DNA from: an uncultured Lachnoclostridium sp.
GTDB taxonomy: Bacteria > Bacillota > Clostridia > Lachnospirales > Lachnospiraceae
Direction: 5' to 3'
Length of the DNA stretch: 64,000 bases
Assembly: GCA_905212635.1 (NCBI GenBank)
Contig: CAJMFH010000011.1
Coordinates: 1 to 64,000 of the forward strand
Below the pieces are notes generated by a model. That model had not been told where the DNA came from. It worked only from the letters and a program-made list of their open reading frames with translations, and did no database searches. The translations under genes and the position numbers were made by a program. This document shows, one piece after another, positions 36,468 through 45,006 of this stretch (position 1 is its first letter; the number at the start of each line of letters is the position of its first letter).

Positions 36468-38597
36468 ATGAAAGAATGGATTGGGGAATTGTTCGGTGTA
36501 CTTGGTACGAATGCATGGATCTCACACCTTTGGGATACGTGCGTCATGACAAGTGTGGTGATTCTGTTTTTACTTTTGATTCGTCCGCTGCTGAAGCGTC
36601 TGCCGCGTAGTGTGGCATATGTACTTTGGATCGTTGTGGCGGCGCAGATTTTGTGCCCGGTTTCAATTCAAGGCATTTACCGGGCGCTTCCCAGACAGGT
36701 GTCGGAGCAGGTCTACGAGGGAAAACAGGTATTAAAAATGGAAGAAATTTCCAATTCTTTGCGAGAGGCGAAACTGGCTGTCGGAAGGCAGGAAAAACAG
36801 ACGACAGGGAAGGGAGAGCCGGTAAAGAACGAAGAATCGGTACAGGAAGCAGGACAGACTGTGGCTGCAAAAGAAGTCCGGCACACAAAGCCGGTATTTA
36901 CAGCGGCGCAGGGAGTTCTTGGCGTCTGGACGCTGGGGGTTACGGCGTGTGTGCTTCTGCTGATCGTATCCTTGGTGCGGAACAAACGGCGTTTTGCGGA
37001 TGCTATCCTGTGGAAAGATAATATTTATCTACATGAAGCGGTGGAAAATTCGTTTGTCGGCGGTATTATTGTGCCGAAGATCTACCTTTCGTCGAAACTG
37101 CGTGGAGAAGAGTGCGAAAGGGAGCGGGAATTGATCCTCTGTCATGAAAGAGTGCACATAAAGCGGCGTGATTATCTGATAAAGATTGTATGTTTTCTGG
37201 CATTTTCGGTACTTTGGTTCAATCCGCTCTGCTGGGCAGCGTATCATTTCTTCGTGCTTGACATGGAAGTGTCGTGTGACGAAGCGGTCATACGCAGACT
37301 TGGTGTGCAGGCGAGGAAAGAATACTCGTATCTTCTTCTCACGATGGCAGACAAGGGACGGCATGGCTGGTTCCAGGAACCGGCGTTCAGCATCCGTTCG
37401 GTAAAAGAGCGCATTGTGCGCGTGATGCGGTATGAAAAGCCAAAGCGCTTCATCAGCGTGGTATCGGTTGTGATCGTACTGCTTTGCAGCTGTGGGATTG
37501 CTTCGCAGCCGGAGACGGTGAAAAATCTTGTCAGCAAGGGCGAAGAAGATGCCGAAGTTACGGAATTTAAGGAGGAAGTTGTTGACCAGACACAGGAATT
37601 TACCGAATTTTCCCAAGGCGGCAGGCTGAACGTATACGAGTATTGTGAAAATGTCGATGACGAAGGCACGTATTACAAACTTGCGGCATTGATGGATCAG
37701 CAGAAATTTGAAAAATTTATCAAACTGAAACGGGTGGACGGTATCTGGAAAGAAGAAGACGTTCCGTGGAATCAGGCGCTGCTGGATTATATGAAAAAAC
37801 TGGATAAATACTGGTATCCGTATATCAGTATTTTAGAGGGCGAGGACGGTCAGATCTATGTGGCACTGGAAAAATGGAGTGCGCCTTATGATGTGCAGGA
37901 CTCAAAAGGCGAGAATTATGTCGTAGAAGATCGTTTGCTTCGTTACAACGCGGATAATGATCAGCTCATCAAGGTGAAAATTCCGCAGATATCAGCAAAA
38001 AAAGCGTATGGAAGAGAGGAGCAAAAGGGGATTGCCTCCAACCGTTATCTGGCGGCAGGTGACAATAAGGTGCTTGTCGTCACGGCGGAAAAACTGTTTG
38101 GCTGGTATGATCTGACGACGGGAGAATGTATCAATCCAATGGAGGATCTGTGCAAAGAATGCCGGATGACGACTACCATCGCAAAGGGAGATGGCGTGAT
38201 CGCATTGACATCCCAGCAAAACGGAAAAACGATTGACATCAATGTGTATGATATGGACAGCGGAAAACTGGAGTATACGATTCCGACAGAAGTGGATATC
38301 AATGACTGGAAGAAAATGCAGGAAAATCTTCTTAACTTCTATCAGCTTGACATCCGCAATGATACCATTTATTTTCTGACTCCTGACGGCGTGGACAAGG
38401 CAGAGATCGGAGAAGAAAAATGGAGTAAACTTATGGATCCGGAAACATCGCATGAATTTTATTTTTCGGAAAGCGATATGGCGACAGATGGCTTTATCGT
38501 AATCAGTGATTCCGAGTTTTATATTGATATGTATAAATTAAAGACAGGTTCTGAGGTCACACCGCAATGTTGCCGCTATACAAAAATAGGAAAATAG
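36468..38597 (+). CDS. M56 (BlaR1/MecR1-like) sensor protease with non-penicillin-binding outer domain
   Basis: A 709-residue membrane metalloprotease. Helices lie near 26-42, 47-66, 148-170, 236-260 and 326-342. The zinc motif is H226-E-R-V-H230 with Glu267 in MEVSCDEAV. Residues about 345-709 lie outside the membrane. This region lacks the penicillin-binding SxxK, SxN and KTG motifs of BlaR1 and instead looks like a beta propeller, with DGIWKEEDVPW at 424-434 resembling two lipoproteins near 16-18 kb. It probably senses an envelope signal and releases the BlaI-type repressor. RBS AAGGAGGAAG. Confidence 0.85.
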   Translation: MKEWIGELFGVLGTNAWISHLWDTCVMTSVVILFLLLIRPLLKRLPRSVAYVLWIVVAAQILCPVSIQGIYRALPRQVSEQVYEGKQVLKMEEISNSLREAKLAVGRQEKQTTGKGEPVKNEESVQEAGQTVAAKEVRHTKPVFTAAQGVLGVWTLGVTACVLLLIVSLVRNKRRFADAILWKDNIYLHEAVENSFVGGIIVPKIYLSSKLRGEECERERELILCHERVHIKRRDYLIKIVCFLAFSVLWFNPLCWAAYHFFVLDMEVSCDEAVIRRLGVQARKEYSYLLLTMADKGRHGWFQEPAFSIRSVKERIVRVMRYEKPKRFISVVSVVIVLLCSCGIASQPETVKNLVSKGEEDAEVTEFKEEVVDQTQEFTEFSQGGRLNVYEYCENVDDEGTYYKLAALMDQQKFEKFIKLKRVDGIWKEEDVPWNQALLDYMKKLDKYWYPYISILEGEDGQIYVALEKWSAPYDVQDSKGENYVVEDRLLRYNADNDQLIKVKIPQISAKKAYGREEQKGIASNRYLAAGDNKVLVVTAEKLFGWYDLTTGECINPMEDLCKECRMTTTIAKGDGVIALTSQQNGKTIDINVYDMDSGKLEYTIPTEVDINDWKKMQENLLNFYQLDIRNDTIYFLTPDGVDKAEIGEEKWSKLMDPETSHEFYFSESDMATDGFIVISDSEFYIDMYKLKTGSEVTPQCCRYTKIGK

Positions 38598-38647
38598 GGT
38601 ATAATAAAACATAAGAGAACGCAGCGAAAAAGAAAGCGAGGGTGATT

Positions 38648-40171
38648 ATGTCATTTAGTATTTTAGGAAAAGTCCGGGAGGCGGAGGAAGAACGGCAGGA
38701 ATTTTATGATGACCTCAATCTGACGCAGTGGATCGAGGAGATCAATGCGCAGCTTGGCATCTACGATCTGCGGGAGTTTTTCCGGCAGATGCCGGATGGA
38801 AAAGAAGAGATTCAATATCGTCAGGATGTGTTTCGGGAAATCGATGAAGAAATGGAAAATAAACTTACAGATTTTGTAAATTCGATCCGGCGGGCGCAGG
38901 AAAATGAAGCCTACATAAATTCGGAAACGGGAGAGCAGATCACGGACGAACTCAGTAAGGCGCATTGGAAACTGGAAGTGGCGGTAATGTATTTTACGGC
39001 GGTGGATGAACTGATCGCATTTTTGGAAAACCGGGACTGCAAGGCGCGCGGCTGGCAGCAGTTTTTGGAGATGTGCAAAGCCGAGATGCAGAAGCCGGAG
39101 GTGAAAGCATATCATGATGCGGCGCTTTCGACCAGTGAGGAACTGGGAAAACTGCGTTATAGTCTGCGGCTTGAGGGAGATCATATTGCCATCCTTCCTT
39201 CGGTGGTGGAAGACGATTATGTAAAGGATTTGTGTGAAAAATATCCGCAGATGATACAACATCCCGGAAAGATGGGAAACCTTTTGCCGGGAGGGAAAGC
39301 GGGTACTCCGCTCGAACAGCGAATTTTTAAATATTTGCAGAAAAAGTTTCCAAAACCGTTTAAAAAACTGGATGAATTTGGCAAACTTGAGCCACGCATT
39401 TATCAGACGGGGGTTATGCAGTTTCACAAGGAAATTTGTGTATATCTCTCGATCCTTAAATTTCAGCACCATATGGAATATTTTCATTATGATTTCTGTA
39501 TGCCGTCCTTTTCGGATACGGTATTTGAGGTGACCGGCGGCTATGATCTTGCGCTGGCATTGAAAAACCAGAAAGAGGGAAAAGAGACGGTTGCGAACGA
39601 TTATTATTATCGGGGAAAAGAGCGCTTTTTTGTTATAACGGGACCAAATCAAGGGGGAAAGACGACGTTTGCGAGGGCGGCAGGGCAGCTTGTATATTTT
39701 TCCCTGATGGGATTTCCGGTGCCGGCAAAGCAGGCAGAACTTCCGCTTTTTGACGGATTGTTGACGCATTTTTCCGTAGAAGAGAGTATGCAGAGCGGCC
39801 GCGGTAAACTGAAGGAAGAACTGGTGCGTCTGTCCGGAATGATGCACGCGGAGAAGCGGAATGTATTTGTTATCATCAATGAACTTTTCACGTCGGCGGC
39901 GACGTACGATGCGTATCATATGGGACGACGTGTGATCGACCATTTTCTTGCCCGTGACTGCTACGGGATTTATGTCACACACATTGAAGAACTTGCGGAG
40001 GAAAATGAGCAGATCGTCAGTCAGGTGGCATCCCTGATCGAGGGAAATGTTAAAGTGCGGACGTTTAAGATCCGCCGGAAGAAAGCAGAGGGCAAAGGCT
40101 ATGTTGAGCCGATTGTGGAAAAATATGGATTGACATACGCGGAGATAAAAAGGAGGATTCATCATGTTTGA
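38648..40171 (+). CDS. MutS-like ATPase, first of a tandem pair
   Basis: A 507-residue protein with a C-terminal MutS-type ATPase. Walker A is GPNQGGKT (332-339) and the Walker B region reads VIINELFTSAATYDA, with Asn in place of the usual Asp before the catalytic Glu. The MutS signature SMQSGRGKLKEEL and the H-loop VTHIEEL are present. The N-terminal 300 residues are helical and do not match the mismatch-binding domain (no F-x-E). It is not MutS1 and lacks an Smr domain. GAGGGTG lies just before the ATG. It overlaps the next gene by 8 bp and may be cotranscribed with the blaI/M56 genes, 51 bp upstream. Confidence 0.85.
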   Translation: MSFSILGKVREAEEERQEFYDDLNLTQWIEEINAQLGIYDLREFFRQMPDGKEEIQYRQDVFREIDEEMENKLTDFVNSIRRAQENEAYINSETGEQITDELSKAHWKLEVAVMYFTAVDELIAFLENRDCKARGWQQFLEMCKAEMQKPEVKAYHDAALSTSEELGKLRYSLRLEGDHIAILPSVVEDDYVKDLCEKYPQMIQHPGKMGNLLPGGKAGTPLEQRIFKYLQKKFPKPFKKLDEFGKLEPRIYQTGVMQFHKEICVYLSILKFQHHMEYFHYDFCMPSFSDTVFEVTGGYDLALALKNQKEGKETVANDYYYRGKERFFVITGPNQGGKTTFARAAGQLVYFSLMGFPVPAKQAELPLFDGLLTHFSVEESMQSGRGKLKEELVRLSGMMHAEKRNVFVIINELFTSAATYDAYHMGRRVIDHFLARDCYGIYVTHIEELAEENEQIVSQVASLIEGNVKVRTFKIRRKKAEGKGYVEPIVEKYGLTYAEIKRRIHHV

Positions 40172-41675
40172 CGTAGCACTTTTATATCCGGAAAAACAGC
40201 AGGGAGCGGCAAAACGTTATGGGATGCCGCAGGATATGAGCAAGGATTTGAATCTTCCGGTGATTCTTCGGGCAATGGCAAAAGAGGATGAGGAAATATT
40301 TACCAATTGTCAGCGCGTGCTTTTGTGCCCGGTTACGGATGAAACGACGCTTCGTTTCCGGCAGCAGATGGTGTCAGATGCTGTGGCGCATCCCGAATTT
40401 TACGAAGAAATGTACCGTATCGCGAAAGAGGCGATGCAGGAGATCCATAAATATACGTCTAAAAAGACGAGCAATAAGGTTGTGCAGATCACGGAGTCTT
40501 TGGAACTGCTTCGGATCCTGTTAAAATATCTGAGTTATCTGAAAGAACATCTGCGGAGTGAACAGGCAGAAAAAGCAGATGGCATGTATCTGTTTACGAC
40601 GAAATTCCGGCAATATTTTACGGATGAGTTTGCCCAAGATCTCGAACACCATATCGATGATATGTCGGTGCTGATGCAGGGGGGCAGACTGATCTTTACA
40701 GCTGGTGTGGCGGGTGGACTGAAATGCGGCGACGCGATGGTAAACCGCCTTGATCCGACGGATTACCGGAAAATGGGAAAATTTCGGAGAACACTGCGGT
40801 GGCTTGTCCTTCATCTGGCATCGCCGGAGGCGGTTTTTCTTAATCAGGAAGCGCTAAAGCAGGATGCCATCCGGATGGAGGAAAATGGACTGCTGTATAC
40901 GCAGGAAATTTACCGCGCCTTTTTGTATCAGTTTCAGGAGTTTTTCAGTCAGTTACAGATTCAGGTCGGTTTTTATGTCGGCTGTGCAAATCTTGGACGG
41001 AGCCTGCACAATCTAAAGATGAAAACGTGTTATCCGCGGGTGAACCGCGAAAAAGGATACATTGAATACCAGCATTTGTATGAGTTAGGACTTGCCCTTG
41101 ATACCCTTAAAAATCCGGTGGACAATTCGATCACGGATTCCTGCCATCTCCATGTGATCAGTGGGGCAAACCAAGGTGGAAAATCGACCTTTTTGCGAAG
41201 TGTCGGGATTGCCCAGGTAATGATGCAGGCGGGAATGTTTGTCCCGGCGACGTATTTTGAAAGTCCGCTGTATGATAATATTTTGACACATTTTACCAGA
41301 CGTGAGGACAGCAGCATGAACAGTGGGCGGCTGGACGAAGAGATGAAGCGTGTGAACCGCATCGTGGATATGGTGACGGATCACAGTCTGATCTTCTTCA
41401 ATGAGTCGTTTTCCAGCACAACGGAAAAAGAGGGAAGCCAGATCGCAGAGCATATTATCCAGGCGATGTATGACAGCGGTGTGAGTGTATTTATGGTGAC
41501 TCACCTTTTTGCCTTTGCCAGTCAGATGTATGTGAAAAATCTTTCGGGAGCAAGGTTTTTGAGCGCCGAGCGAAAGGAAGATGGCACGCGTACCTTTAAA
41601 ATGATCGATCATGAGCCGACCGAGACAAGTTATGGATTGGATCTGTACGCAGAGATCATAGAAAGAAAAGAGTAA
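40164..41675 (+). CDS. MutS-like ATPase, second of a tandem pair
   Basis: A 503-residue paralogue of the preceding protein. Walker A GANQGGKS lies at 334-341, almost the same place as in its partner. The Walker B region IFFNESFSSTTEKEG again has Asn before Glu, and MNSGRLDEEMKRV and VTHLFAF follow as signature and H-loop. The helical N-terminal 300 residues do not resemble a mismatch-recognition domain. As MutS ATPases work as dimers, the overlapping pair probably forms a heterodimer. Function in repair, recombination or something else is unknown. A terminator follows. Confidence 0.85.
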   Translation: MFDVALLYPEKQQGAAKRYGMPQDMSKDLNLPVILRAMAKEDEEIFTNCQRVLLCPVTDETTLRFRQQMVSDAVAHPEFYEEMYRIAKEAMQEIHKYTSKKTSNKVVQITESLELLRILLKYLSYLKEHLRSEQAEKADGMYLFTTKFRQYFTDEFAQDLEHHIDDMSVLMQGGRLIFTAGVAGGLKCGDAMVNRLDPTDYRKMGKFRRTLRWLVLHLASPEAVFLNQEALKQDAIRMEENGLLYTQEIYRAFLYQFQEFFSQLQIQVGFYVGCANLGRSLHNLKMKTCYPRVNREKGYIEYQHLYELGLALDTLKNPVDNSITDSCHLHVISGANQGGKSTFLRSVGIAQVMMQAGMFVPATYFESPLYDNILTHFTRREDSSMNSGRLDEEMKRVNRIVDMVTDHSLIFFNESFSSTTEKEGSQIAEHIIQAMYDSGVSVFMVTHLFAFASQMYVKNLSGARFLSAERKEDGTRTFKMIDHEPTETSYGLDLYAEIIERKE

Positions 41676-41679
41676 AAGA

Positions 41680-41712
41680 AAGGGATGCCCTCATCAAGAG
41701 AGCATCCCTTTT
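41680..41712. terminator. Bidirectional terminator
   Basis: Perfect 9-bp stem AAGGGATGC/GCATCCCTT with a 13-nt loop, T run on the right and A run on the left, between the second MutS-like gene and the convergent lipoprotein gene. Confidence 0.85.
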
Positions 41713-41744
41713 ATGACGATGCGCTTTGCGGCACACATTGTAAA

Positions 41745-42353
41745 TTAATTTAATTTCTTTGCCAAGGCATTCCACTTATCATTTCCCAGTTTTTTCGTTA
41801 CGGTAAGACTGGTGTCCAGATCGTAATTTGCATCGGAAAGGGAAACAGATCCGCTGCCGTGAAGCGCTTTGACATAATCTTTTGCGCTGGTTCCAAGTTT
41901 GATAAATTCTTCATCGGATACGTCGCCGGAACGTTCGGCAAGTGCTTCAATTTTTGCTCCGGTAACAAACATTTCCTTTGCAGTGTCTTTGTTTGATTTG
42001 GTGATTCCGTCTTTAATCACTTTATAGTCCTTGCGGATGGTGTCAGCAAGAGATTTCAAGGTGCTTACGGAAATGGAATCCGCACCCGTTATCTCATTTT
42101 TGGCATCCACTGCGGCATCTTCATATTCATCGGACACTTCATCCCATGGGATGGCAACCGATGTGGATTTTTCCTCCGAATCGTCGGAAGAAGTATCCTG
42201 TGAATCCGAAGAAGTATCTGTCTGTGAACTGTCTGAGGATGTTGTGTCTGCTGATGCCTGAGTGTCTTGTGTATTATCTGAGGAACATCCTGCAAGCAGT
42301 GCTGCGGCAAAAATGCTGACAGCACATAATGATAAAAAGCGTTTTAACTTCAT
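41745..42353 (-). CDS. Small lipoprotein of unknown function
   Basis: A 202-residue exported lipoprotein; signal peptide ends ALLAGCSSD. After the Cys is a linker of about 45 residues rich in Ser, Asp and Thr, then a helical domain (DTIRKDYKVIKDGITKSNKDTAKEMF, and ending KLGNDKWNALAKKLN). No named family recognised. GGAGGAG lies before the ATG. It stands alone with its own terminator. Confidence 0.75.
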   Translation of the reverse strand: MKLKRFLSLCAVSIFAAALLAGCSSDNTQDTQASADTTSSDSSQTDTSSDSQDTSSDDSEEKSTSVAIPWDEVSDEYEDAAVDAKNEITGADSISVSTLKSLADTIRKDYKVIKDGITKSNKDTAKEMFVTGAKIEALAERSGDVSDEEFIKLGTSAKDYVKALHGSGSVSLSDANYDLDTSLTVTKKLGNDKWNALAKKLN

Positions 42354-42485
42354 ACTTGCTCCTCCTTATTTTTATAATAGTTCTTTTTAATAGTATATTG
42401 CTTTAGTTATATAGAGAATACCATATTTGAAAGGAAAATGCAAATGAAAAGCCGAAAATTTATGGAAAATTGAGAAAATACATGG

Positions 42486-42597
42486 TATAATGAAGCATGC
42501 TGAGGCATGCGCAGGTCATCAAGCTTCGCTTGGTGACATGATATAATGAAGCATACTGAGGTATGCGCAGGTCATCAAGCTTCGCTTGGTGACAAGA
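42486..42597 (+). repeat. Tandem 56-bp repeat, two copies plus a partial third
   Basis: Two units (42486-42541, 42542-42597) differ at 3 of 56 positions; a third begins with TATAATGAA at 42598. Each contains two hairpins: GCAT[G/A]C-TGAG-G[C/T]ATGC, and GTCATCAAG-CTTCG-CTTGGTGAC. Two of the three differences are compensatory in the first stem. Each unit also begins with TATAATG; the first two are preceded by TG one base away, giving extended -10 boxes. It lies directly before azlC. Confidence 0.85.
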
Positions 42598-42646
42598 TAT
42601 AATGAACAAAAAGAGAAAAAACAAAAGAGACGAGAAGGTAGAACAA

Positions 42647-43333
42647 ATGGAAAAAAAGACCATCAAACATGCTTTTTATAAATCAATACCTATTCTGTGC
42701 AGCTATGTGTTTATGAGTATTGCTTATGGAATGATGATGCAGAAATCCGGTTTTGCGTGGTACATCTCGCTGGTGGCAAGTGCAGCGGTGTATACCGGCG
42801 CATTTCAGTTTGTGCTCATTACTTTTTTGAGCAGCGGTGCGTCTTTGATCACGGTGGCGCTCACGGCATTTTTGATGAACAGCCGCCAGAGTTTTTACAG
42901 TCTATCGTATCTTGACGACTTCAATGAGATGAAACACCGCAAATGGTACATGGTTCAGACATTGACCGATGAAACCTATGCGGTCAACAGTACCCTGCAT
43001 CTTCCGCGCAAAGAAAAGCAGGATACGATGTTTTTTATTGCCCTTTTCAGTCATCTCTACTGGATTTTTGGAAGCATTGTCGGGGGCGTGCTCGGACAGC
43101 TCATTCCGTTTCAGCTGGAGGGAATTGATTTTTGTATGACAGCGCTTTTTATCATTATTTTTATCGATCAATGGGAAAATTCCAAGGATCACAGACCGGC
43201 GATGACCGGAATGCTGATCGGAATTGCCTGCCTGTTTCTGTTTGGAAAATCGAATTTTATGCTGCCTGCACTTTTGGCAACTTCTGCGGTGCTTTTGCTA
43301 TTTCAGGCGAAAGAAGGTGGCAGACATGAGTAA
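42647..43333 (+). CDS. azlC: AzlC-family branched-chain amino acid exporter, large subunit
   Basis: A 228-residue polytopic membrane protein of the AzlC/LIV-E family, with the characteristic SIPILCSYVFMSIAYGMMM start and SRQSFYSLSYLDDF after the second helix pair. With AzlD it forms an exporter of branched-chain amino acids or analogues. The ATG at 42647 has GAAGGT eight bases upstream; the earlier ATG at 42602 overlaps the TATAAT of the third repeat start and would hardly be transcribed from it. Its stop overlaps azlD by 8 bp. Confidence 0.92.
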   Translation: MEKKTIKHAFYKSIPILCSYVFMSIAYGMMMQKSGFAWYISLVASAAVYTGAFQFVLITFLSSGASLITVALTAFLMNSRQSFYSLSYLDDFNEMKHRKWYMVQTLTDETYAVNSTLHLPRKEKQDTMFFIALFSHLYWIFGSIVGGVLGQLIPFQLEGIDFCMTALFIIIFIDQWENSKDHRPAMTGMLIGIACLFLFGKSNFMLPALLATSAVLLLFQAKEGGRHE

Positions 43334-43643
43334 TGTGTGGCTGATGATCGGACTTGGTGCTGCGATTACATTTTTTCTGCGTGCCTTTCCGTTTTTGCTC
43401 TTTCATGGCGAGCGGAAAATTCCTTCCTGGCTGGAAAAACTTGGGAAAAATCTGCCGCCGGCAATCATGGCAGTTCTGGTCGTTTACTGCCTGAAGGACG
43501 TGCGCGGAAATTTTACCCAGACCGGAATCTGGCAGCTTGCCGCCGGACTGGTCGTTGCAGTAACTTACAAATGGAAGCACAATACACTATTTAGTATACT
43601 GATCGGAACGATGGTATATATGGTTTTGTTGTGGGTGACGTAA
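43326..43643 (+). CDS. azlD: AzlD-family branched-chain amino acid exporter, small subunit
   Basis: A 105-residue membrane protein with three or four helices and the family pattern TFFLRAFPFLLF, then LPPAIMAVLVVYCLKD. It is the partner of AzlC. The ATG follows AAGGTGG inside azlC. Length is normal. Confidence 0.9.
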   Translation: MSNVWLMIGLGAAITFFLRAFPFLLFHGERKIPSWLEKLGKNLPPAIMAVLVVYCLKDVRGNFTQTGIWQLAAGLVVAVTYKWKHNTLFSILIGTMVYMVLLWVT

Positions 43644-43675
43644 ACGGAGTTTTATATCAAAAAGGAGAAGGTTTT

Positions 43676-44017
43676 ATGCAAAATAAAAAGAGAGAAGATC
43701 AAGGATACATTATTTCCCTGATATTAACATTTGCGGCGCGTTCGGTGCAATTATTTTCCGCATTTCTGGGAAGCATGCTTCCGGAGGAGTTTCAGGATTC
43801 ACTTCCCTCTGCGTTTGTTATGATTTTCATATGGTCTGCGCCAATCTGCCAGGCAGCGGCGGCTTTTGTTGCGATACGTTATATTCAGCGAAATCCGGAT
43901 AAGCAAAAGCAGGGAGTGATCTGCCTGATCGTTGCACTGGTCTTTTTTACAGCAAACAGTTTTTTATCCATGATGTTGACAGGACTGGCAAGCTGGGACA
44001 CATCGCATTTTGGATGA
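43676..44017 (+). CDS. Small membrane protein of unknown function
   Basis: A 113-residue protein with three hydrophobic helices (about 11-32, 45-65, 78-100) and a charged N-terminus. No family recognised. AAGGAGAAGG precedes the ATG. It follows azlD by 32 bp, so may be cotranscribed, and is followed by another small membrane protein. Confidence 0.65.
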   Translation: MQNKKREDQGYIISLILTFAARSVQLFSAFLGSMLPEEFQDSLPSAFVMIFIWSAPICQAAAAFVAIRYIQRNPDKQKQGVICLIVALVFFTANSFLSMMLTGLASWDTSHFG

Positions 44018-44044
44018 TTTGCAGCAGAAAGGAGAGGATGTGCC

Positions 44045-44317
44045 ATGAATAGAAATTATAGTATGATCTGCTATATTGTTTCCTACATATTATCAATGAC
44101 CTGTATGCCGGCAATGGTGACTGCCTGCCGGATAACGGATACGATGATTCGGCAAAGGGGAGATGTGCTGGCGGTATGGCAGCTGCCTGCCATCATTTTA
44201 AGTGTGATTGCTATAGTGCAGCAGGAGAGAAAACAGGACCGCACACTGGCGGTTATCAGCTTGGTATATGCGTTTATACTGGCGTTGTTTATCGGAGCGA
44301 TGGTTATGTTCGGGTGA
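44045..44317 (+). CDS. Small membrane protein of unknown function
   Basis: A 90-residue protein with three hydrophobic helices and a QQERKQDR loop between the second and third. It resembles the preceding protein in design. AGGAGAGGATG lies before the ATG. Its stop codon sits inside a perfect hairpin (44312-44329). Confidence 0.6.
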   Translation: MNRNYSMICYIVSYILSMTCMPAMVTACRITDTMIRQRGDVLAVWQLPAIILSVIAIVQQERKQDRTLAVISLVYAFILALFIGAMVMFG

Positions 44318-44329
44318 TCGGGATCACCC
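44312..44329. other. Perfect hairpin over the stop codon
   Basis: GGGTGATC-GG-GATCACCC, an 8-bp perfect stem including the stop codon of the preceding gene. No T run follows, so it is more likely an RNA-stabilising or partial termination element than a full terminator. Confidence 0.55.
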
Positions 44330-44337
44330 CTTGAGCC

Positions 44338-44366
44338 GCATATTTTTCCAGCGTTCGGCGTATAAT
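44338..44366 (+). promoter_or_regulatory. Sigma-E-like promoter before spmA
   Basis: GCATATT (44338-44344) matches the sigma-E -35 consensus KMATATT completely. After exactly 14 bp comes CGTATAAT (44359-44366), 6 of 8 with CATACAAT. This fits mother-cell control of spmAB. Confidence 0.55.
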
Positions 44367-44394
44367 GTAAAAATGTGCAGCAGAGGGAAATTGC

Positions 44395-45006
44395 ATGCTT
44401 AATAAATTGTGGGGAGCGATGATTGTGATCGGGATTGCCGTCGCTGCCTTTCAGGGAAAAATTGGAAATGTCGGCACGGCAGCCATCGATTCGTCGAAAG
44501 AGGCAGTAATGCTCTGTATCACGATGCTTGGGGTCATGTCGATGTGGACAGGAATCATGAATGTGGCGAAAAAAGCCGGTTTGATCGATGCCATGACGAG
44601 GGCACTCAGACCGGTTTTACGTTTTTTATTTCCGGATATTCCACAGGAACACGAGGCAAATGAGTACATTGCTGCCAACATCATCGCTAATGTGCTGGGA
44701 CTTGGATGGGCGGCGACTCCATATGGATTAAAGGCGATGGCGGCACTCCGCGAGTGGCAGAAAGAAAATGGAGAGACAGGAAATGTCGCAAGTACGGATA
44801 TGTGTACGTTTCTTATCATTAATATTTCGTCGTTACAGCTCATTCCGGTCAATATTATTGCGTACCGCAGCCAGTATGGATCGGTGTCGCCGACGTCCAT
44901 TTTGGGGATGGGATTGGTGGCAACCTTGTTTTCAACGGCTGCCGGCGTATTGTTTTCGATTGTTGCAAGAAAATGCGCCAAACGGCGGGAAGGGGGGAAG
45001 GTATGA
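44395..45006 (+). CDS. spmA: Spore maturation protein A
   Basis: A 203-residue membrane protein of the nucleoside-recognition (Gate) domain family. In Bacillus and Clostridium SpmA and SpmB are needed for spore core dehydration. Recognisable parts are WTGIMNVAKKAGLIDAMTRALRPVLRFLFPDIP and NVLGLGWAATPYGLKAM. GAGGG precedes the ATG. It overlaps spmB by 4 bp (ATGA). Confidence 0.93.
   Translation: MLNKLWGAMIVIGIAVAAFQGKIGNVGTAAIDSSKEAVMLCITMLGVMSMWTGIMNVAKKAGLIDAMTRALRPVLRFLFPDIPQEHEANEYIAANIIANVLGLGWAATPYGLKAMAALREWQKENGETGNVASTDMCTFLIINISSLQLIPVNIIAYRSQYGSVSPTSILGMGLVATLFSTAAGVLFSIVARKCAKRREGGKV

Noticed and set aside
36099..38597. Beta-lactam resistance sensor/repressor (BlaR1/BlaI proper)
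   Set aside because: The outer domain lacks SxxK, SxN and KTG motifs and no beta-lactamase gene is nearby.
38663..40165. Antisense open frame of 500 codons across the first MutS-like gene
   Set aside because: Rich in Phe, Arg and His as expected of a shadow frame; the sense gene has Walker motifs and a ribosome site.
42602..42646. Upstream ATG as azlC start
   Set aside because: It overlaps the TATAAT of the third repeat start and has no ribosome site; the ATG at 42647 has one.
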